Source: Brevinema andersonii (lineage in GTDB: Bacteria > Spirochaetota > Brevinematia > Brevinematales > Brevinemataceae). From it: a DNA stretch of 64,000 nucleotides. Location: the NCBI RefSeq assembly GCF_900112165.1, contig NZ_FOKY01000001.1, positions 124,001 through 188,000 on the forward strand, in the 5' to 3' direction. Shown in pieces: positions 62,089 through 64,000 of this stretch. The translations under genes were made by a program, and so were the position numbers. Position 1 is the first letter of the stretch. Each line of letters starts with the position of its first letter. Below the pieces are notes generated by a model. That model was not told the DNA's origin, searched no databases, and was given only the letters and a program-made list of their open reading frames with translations.

Positions 62089-64000
62089 ATGGATTTTTCT
62101 AAAATTTTTGATGCTTACTCCAACTCAGAAAGCGCCAGCGAGAGAACCCAAGAGATCAATAATGCTCCAGAATTGCCAGGGAATATCAGCTACGCATTAC
62201 GTGAATCTTTTGCTGTCGAGAATGATATAGAACAATCTGATGAACCTGCTATTGAACCACAAACCAAAAACTCGGAAGAATTAGACCTAGATCAAAGTAT
62301 TCTAGATTCTCTATCAGGATTAGATGAACCTGTTTACACAGAAGAACAAACAGATAATGAACCTGTTCAAGATTTTTCTATAGAAAATGATAGTCCCAAT
62401 ATGTCTTTAGATGATATGATTGTATCTCCGGAAGAAATAGAAAATGAATTTGATTTAGAAGGTTGGGATGAAAATGACATTATTGAAGGAAGCCAAGAAA
62501 ATACTCCCGAACTTCTTAAAAAAGAGGAAGATAACACAACAATCTCTTTATTTGATGAATCAGATGCATTAGCAAATAACTTTGATGATATTTCTTTAAA
62601 TATTAATGAAGAGGTTCAATTTGATGAAATTCCCAGCACTTTCAATGAATTTGATATCGAATCACCAGATGAACTTTATAATGACTACCAGCAAGAAGAA
62701 ACTGTCACAGATTTAGAAGATTCTGGTGAGCTCAATAATTTTCAAGATATTGATACAGAATTACCGGATTTCAATGAAACAGAATCGGAAATTACTGAAG
62801 AAATTCCAGAAACAAATGAAAACTTTGATTTTGAAAACCAAGAAAATCAAGCACGGTTTGATTTATGGAAAGATGATAATTCATTATTAGATATTTCCAG
62901 TATCAGACTTGATGAAGAACGCATCTTTTCAATCCGAGAAAAAATCAATACCATTCAAGATAAAGATTTACGCTTTGAACTTAGAAATATCATTTTAGAA
63001 CCTCAATTTCATAAAGAATATTTCGATGAATTAGTCTCCTTGCTACTGACAGATGCCGAAGAAACAAAAATCAAGCAATTTCTTGACAAACACCTTGAAA
63101 GGCTTGATAACGAATCTATTCCTCTTTCCAGCATCAGTGAAACAAGCCGTTCTACTTTTTTTGCTGATGATGTCGAATCATTCGAGCACTTTAAAGAAGA
63201 TTTTTCTAAAGCCGTTAAAAAAATCGTGCTTATTGCCGTTATTTTTATTACATTTGGTATCGCTTCATGGACATTTATAGCACAACCAGTCCGCGTTGAA
63301 AATTTATATAAAAAAGGTTTGTTAGCTGTCCAAGAAACTCGTTTTACGGAAGGCGAGAGTTTGTTTAATCAGGCCCAGCAGACAGCAGGAAAACCCAGTC
63401 TTAAATGGAATTTAAAATTTGCATCAGTCTATGCAGCCAAAAATATGATTCAGCTTGCCGAAATAAAATATAAAAATGCACTCATCATCGAGCCCAAAAA
63501 TATTGCCGCCGCCAAACAAGCCGCTGATTTCTATACAAATTTGACACCTCCTGATTTTTCAGCAGCTATCAATATTTTCAATAAGTTGAGTTCTATATAC
63601 CCTAACAATTTCGAAGTCTGGGATTATTATGGTGGGTTATACATGGCAAAAGCCGAAGCTATCAGAAATGATCAAGCCATTCAAACAGAAATATATTATC
63701 AAGCCGCAGATATTTACAAAAATTTCATTCTCAACAACTTAAAAAATATTGCACCTTACTATCGTATGATCGATATCTACATAAAAACTGATAACATTCA
63801 AAAAGTAAAAGAAATTTATAATATTGTTGAACAGCTACATCCTAAATTTCTCAACCTTGATGTTCTCACAAAACTGTTGGCATATTATATAGACCGGCGA
63901 GAGCTAGCTGATGCTGAAAAGATTTTCCGACTTGTTATACCATTTGTCGATAGGAATATTCAAAAAATGCCTGCATTCCAAAAATCGTTGCAGCAGCATT
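62089..64000 (+). CDS. Acidic membrane-anchored TPR protein, FlcA-like, 3' end cut by window
   Basis: An open frame of at least 637 residues from ATG 62089 to the window end. Residues 1-280 are very acidic and Asn/Ser-rich (about a fifth Glu), 280-375 are mixed helical, one membrane helix follows at about 380-399 (VLIAVIFITFGIASWTFIA), and the rest is helical TPR-type repeats that would be periplasmic. The order, long cytoplasmic part - one helix - periplasmic TPR, resembles the spirochaete flagellar collar protein FlcA (BB0326 in Borrelia) but I cannot prove homology by eye. Only a weak ribosome site (GGAAG, 14 bases away) precedes the start. Confidence 0.7.
   Translation, partial: MDFSKIFDAYSNSESASERTQEINNAPELPGNISYALRESFAVENDIEQSDEPAIEPQTKNSEELDLDQSILDSLSGLDEPVYTEEQTDNEPVQDFSIENDSPNMSLDDMIVSPEEIENEFDLEGWDENDIIEGSQENTPELLKKEEDNTTISLFDESDALANNFDDISLNINEEVQFDEIPSTFNEFDIESPDELYNDYQQEETVTDLEDSGELNNFQDIDTELPDFNETESEITEEIPETNENFDFENQENQARFDLWKDDNSLLDISSIRLDEERIFSIREKINTIQDKDLRFELRNIILEPQFHKEYFDELVSLLLTDAEETKIKQFLDKHLERLDNESIPLSSISETSRSTFFADDVESFEHFKEDFSKAVKKIVLIAVIFITFGIASWTFIAQPVRVENLYKKGLLAVQETRFTEGESLFNQAQQTAGKPSLKWNLKFASVYAAKNMIQLAEIKYKNALIIEPKNIAAAKQAADFYTNLTPPDFSAAINIFNKLSSIYPNNFEVWDYYGGLYMAKAEAIRNDQAIQTEIYYQAADIYKNFILNNLKNIAPYYRMIDIYIKTDNIQKVKEIYNIVEQLHPKFLNLDVLTKLLAYYIDRRELADAEKIFRLVIPFVDRNIQKMPAFQKSLQQH

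Noticed and set aside
1-64000. CRISPR arrays, IS elements, prophage or integron
   Set aside because: No regularly spaced repeats, no transposase, integrase or phage proteins in any frame.

Overview
The window is a 64 kb piece of a low-GC spirochaete chromosome. The clearest taxonomic marker is an FlaA-type periplasmic flagellar filament sheath protein (20563-21564). It is supported by an OmpL47-type repeat protein, an FlcA-like membrane/TPR protein at the right edge, and the overall gene content. No rRNA, insertion sequence, prophage, integrase, CRISPR array or replication origin is visible. This is core chromosome, not accessory DNA. The species cannot be named from the sequence alone; a GC-poor spirochaete outside the best-known Treponema/Borrelia pattern is suggested by several details (a serine at the rifampicin-pocket position, no rpmD in the spc cluster, a DNPR-type MurE).

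Layout, left to right. (1) 1-5675, minus strand: a translationally coupled envelope operon, murE - capD-type nucleotide-sugar dehydratase - DegT/ArnB-type aminotransferase - GT4 glycosyltransferase - LpxB-related protein (cut by the window start). (2) 5787-11111, plus strand: ruvB, then rpsD and dnaE. (3) 11106-16125, minus strand: purine nucleoside phosphorylase, a YebC-family protein, an OmpL47-like exported protein, a CheW-like protein and a secreted hypothetical protein. (4) 16294-20361, plus strand: an ABC exporter, a small ParB-N-domain protein and an exported M1-like zincin, ending at a bidirectional terminator shared with flaA. (5) 20563-25772, minus strand: flaA, then gatB - coaX - Amidase_3 - GerMN-like protein (listed in transcription order for the last four). 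(6) 25894-54898, minus strand: an almost uninterrupted translation/transcription cluster, trnT - rpmG - trnW - secE - nusG - rplKAJL - rpoBC - rpsLG - fusA - tuf - S10/spc/alpha genes - rplQ. (7) 55026-61216: a Nudix-like gene facing a minus-strand group (5-formyl-THF cyclo-ligase, UVR-motif protein, an unrecognised 575-residue protein, a TldE/PmbA-like protein, a periplasmic TPR/propeller protein). (8) 61331-64000, plus strand: comF-like phosphoribosyltransferase and an acidic membrane-anchored TPR protein that runs off the end.

Promoters are unusually easy to read because the boxes are close to the sigma-70 consensus. The translation cluster starts from a perfect TTGACA-17-TATAAT ahead of trnT (54913-54941). 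The str genes have a second perfect pair of boxes with an 18-base spacer (43652-43681), just after a set of competing hairpins downstream of rpoC. A 10-bp hairpin separates rplL from rpoB, where many bacteria place an attenuator or processing site. The cluster ends at a small intrinsic terminator after rplQ.

I did not find a convincing wholly new defence or mobile system. The best leads are the coupled murE/sugar/LpxB-like envelope operon, the ABC exporter / ParB-N / zincin trio, the FlcA-like TPR protein, the rpoC-rpsL hairpin set, and several unusual ribosomal or replication proteins: L5 with a 65-residue tail, no L30 in its usual place, L33 missing a zinc cysteine, and DnaE with a decayed PHP site.
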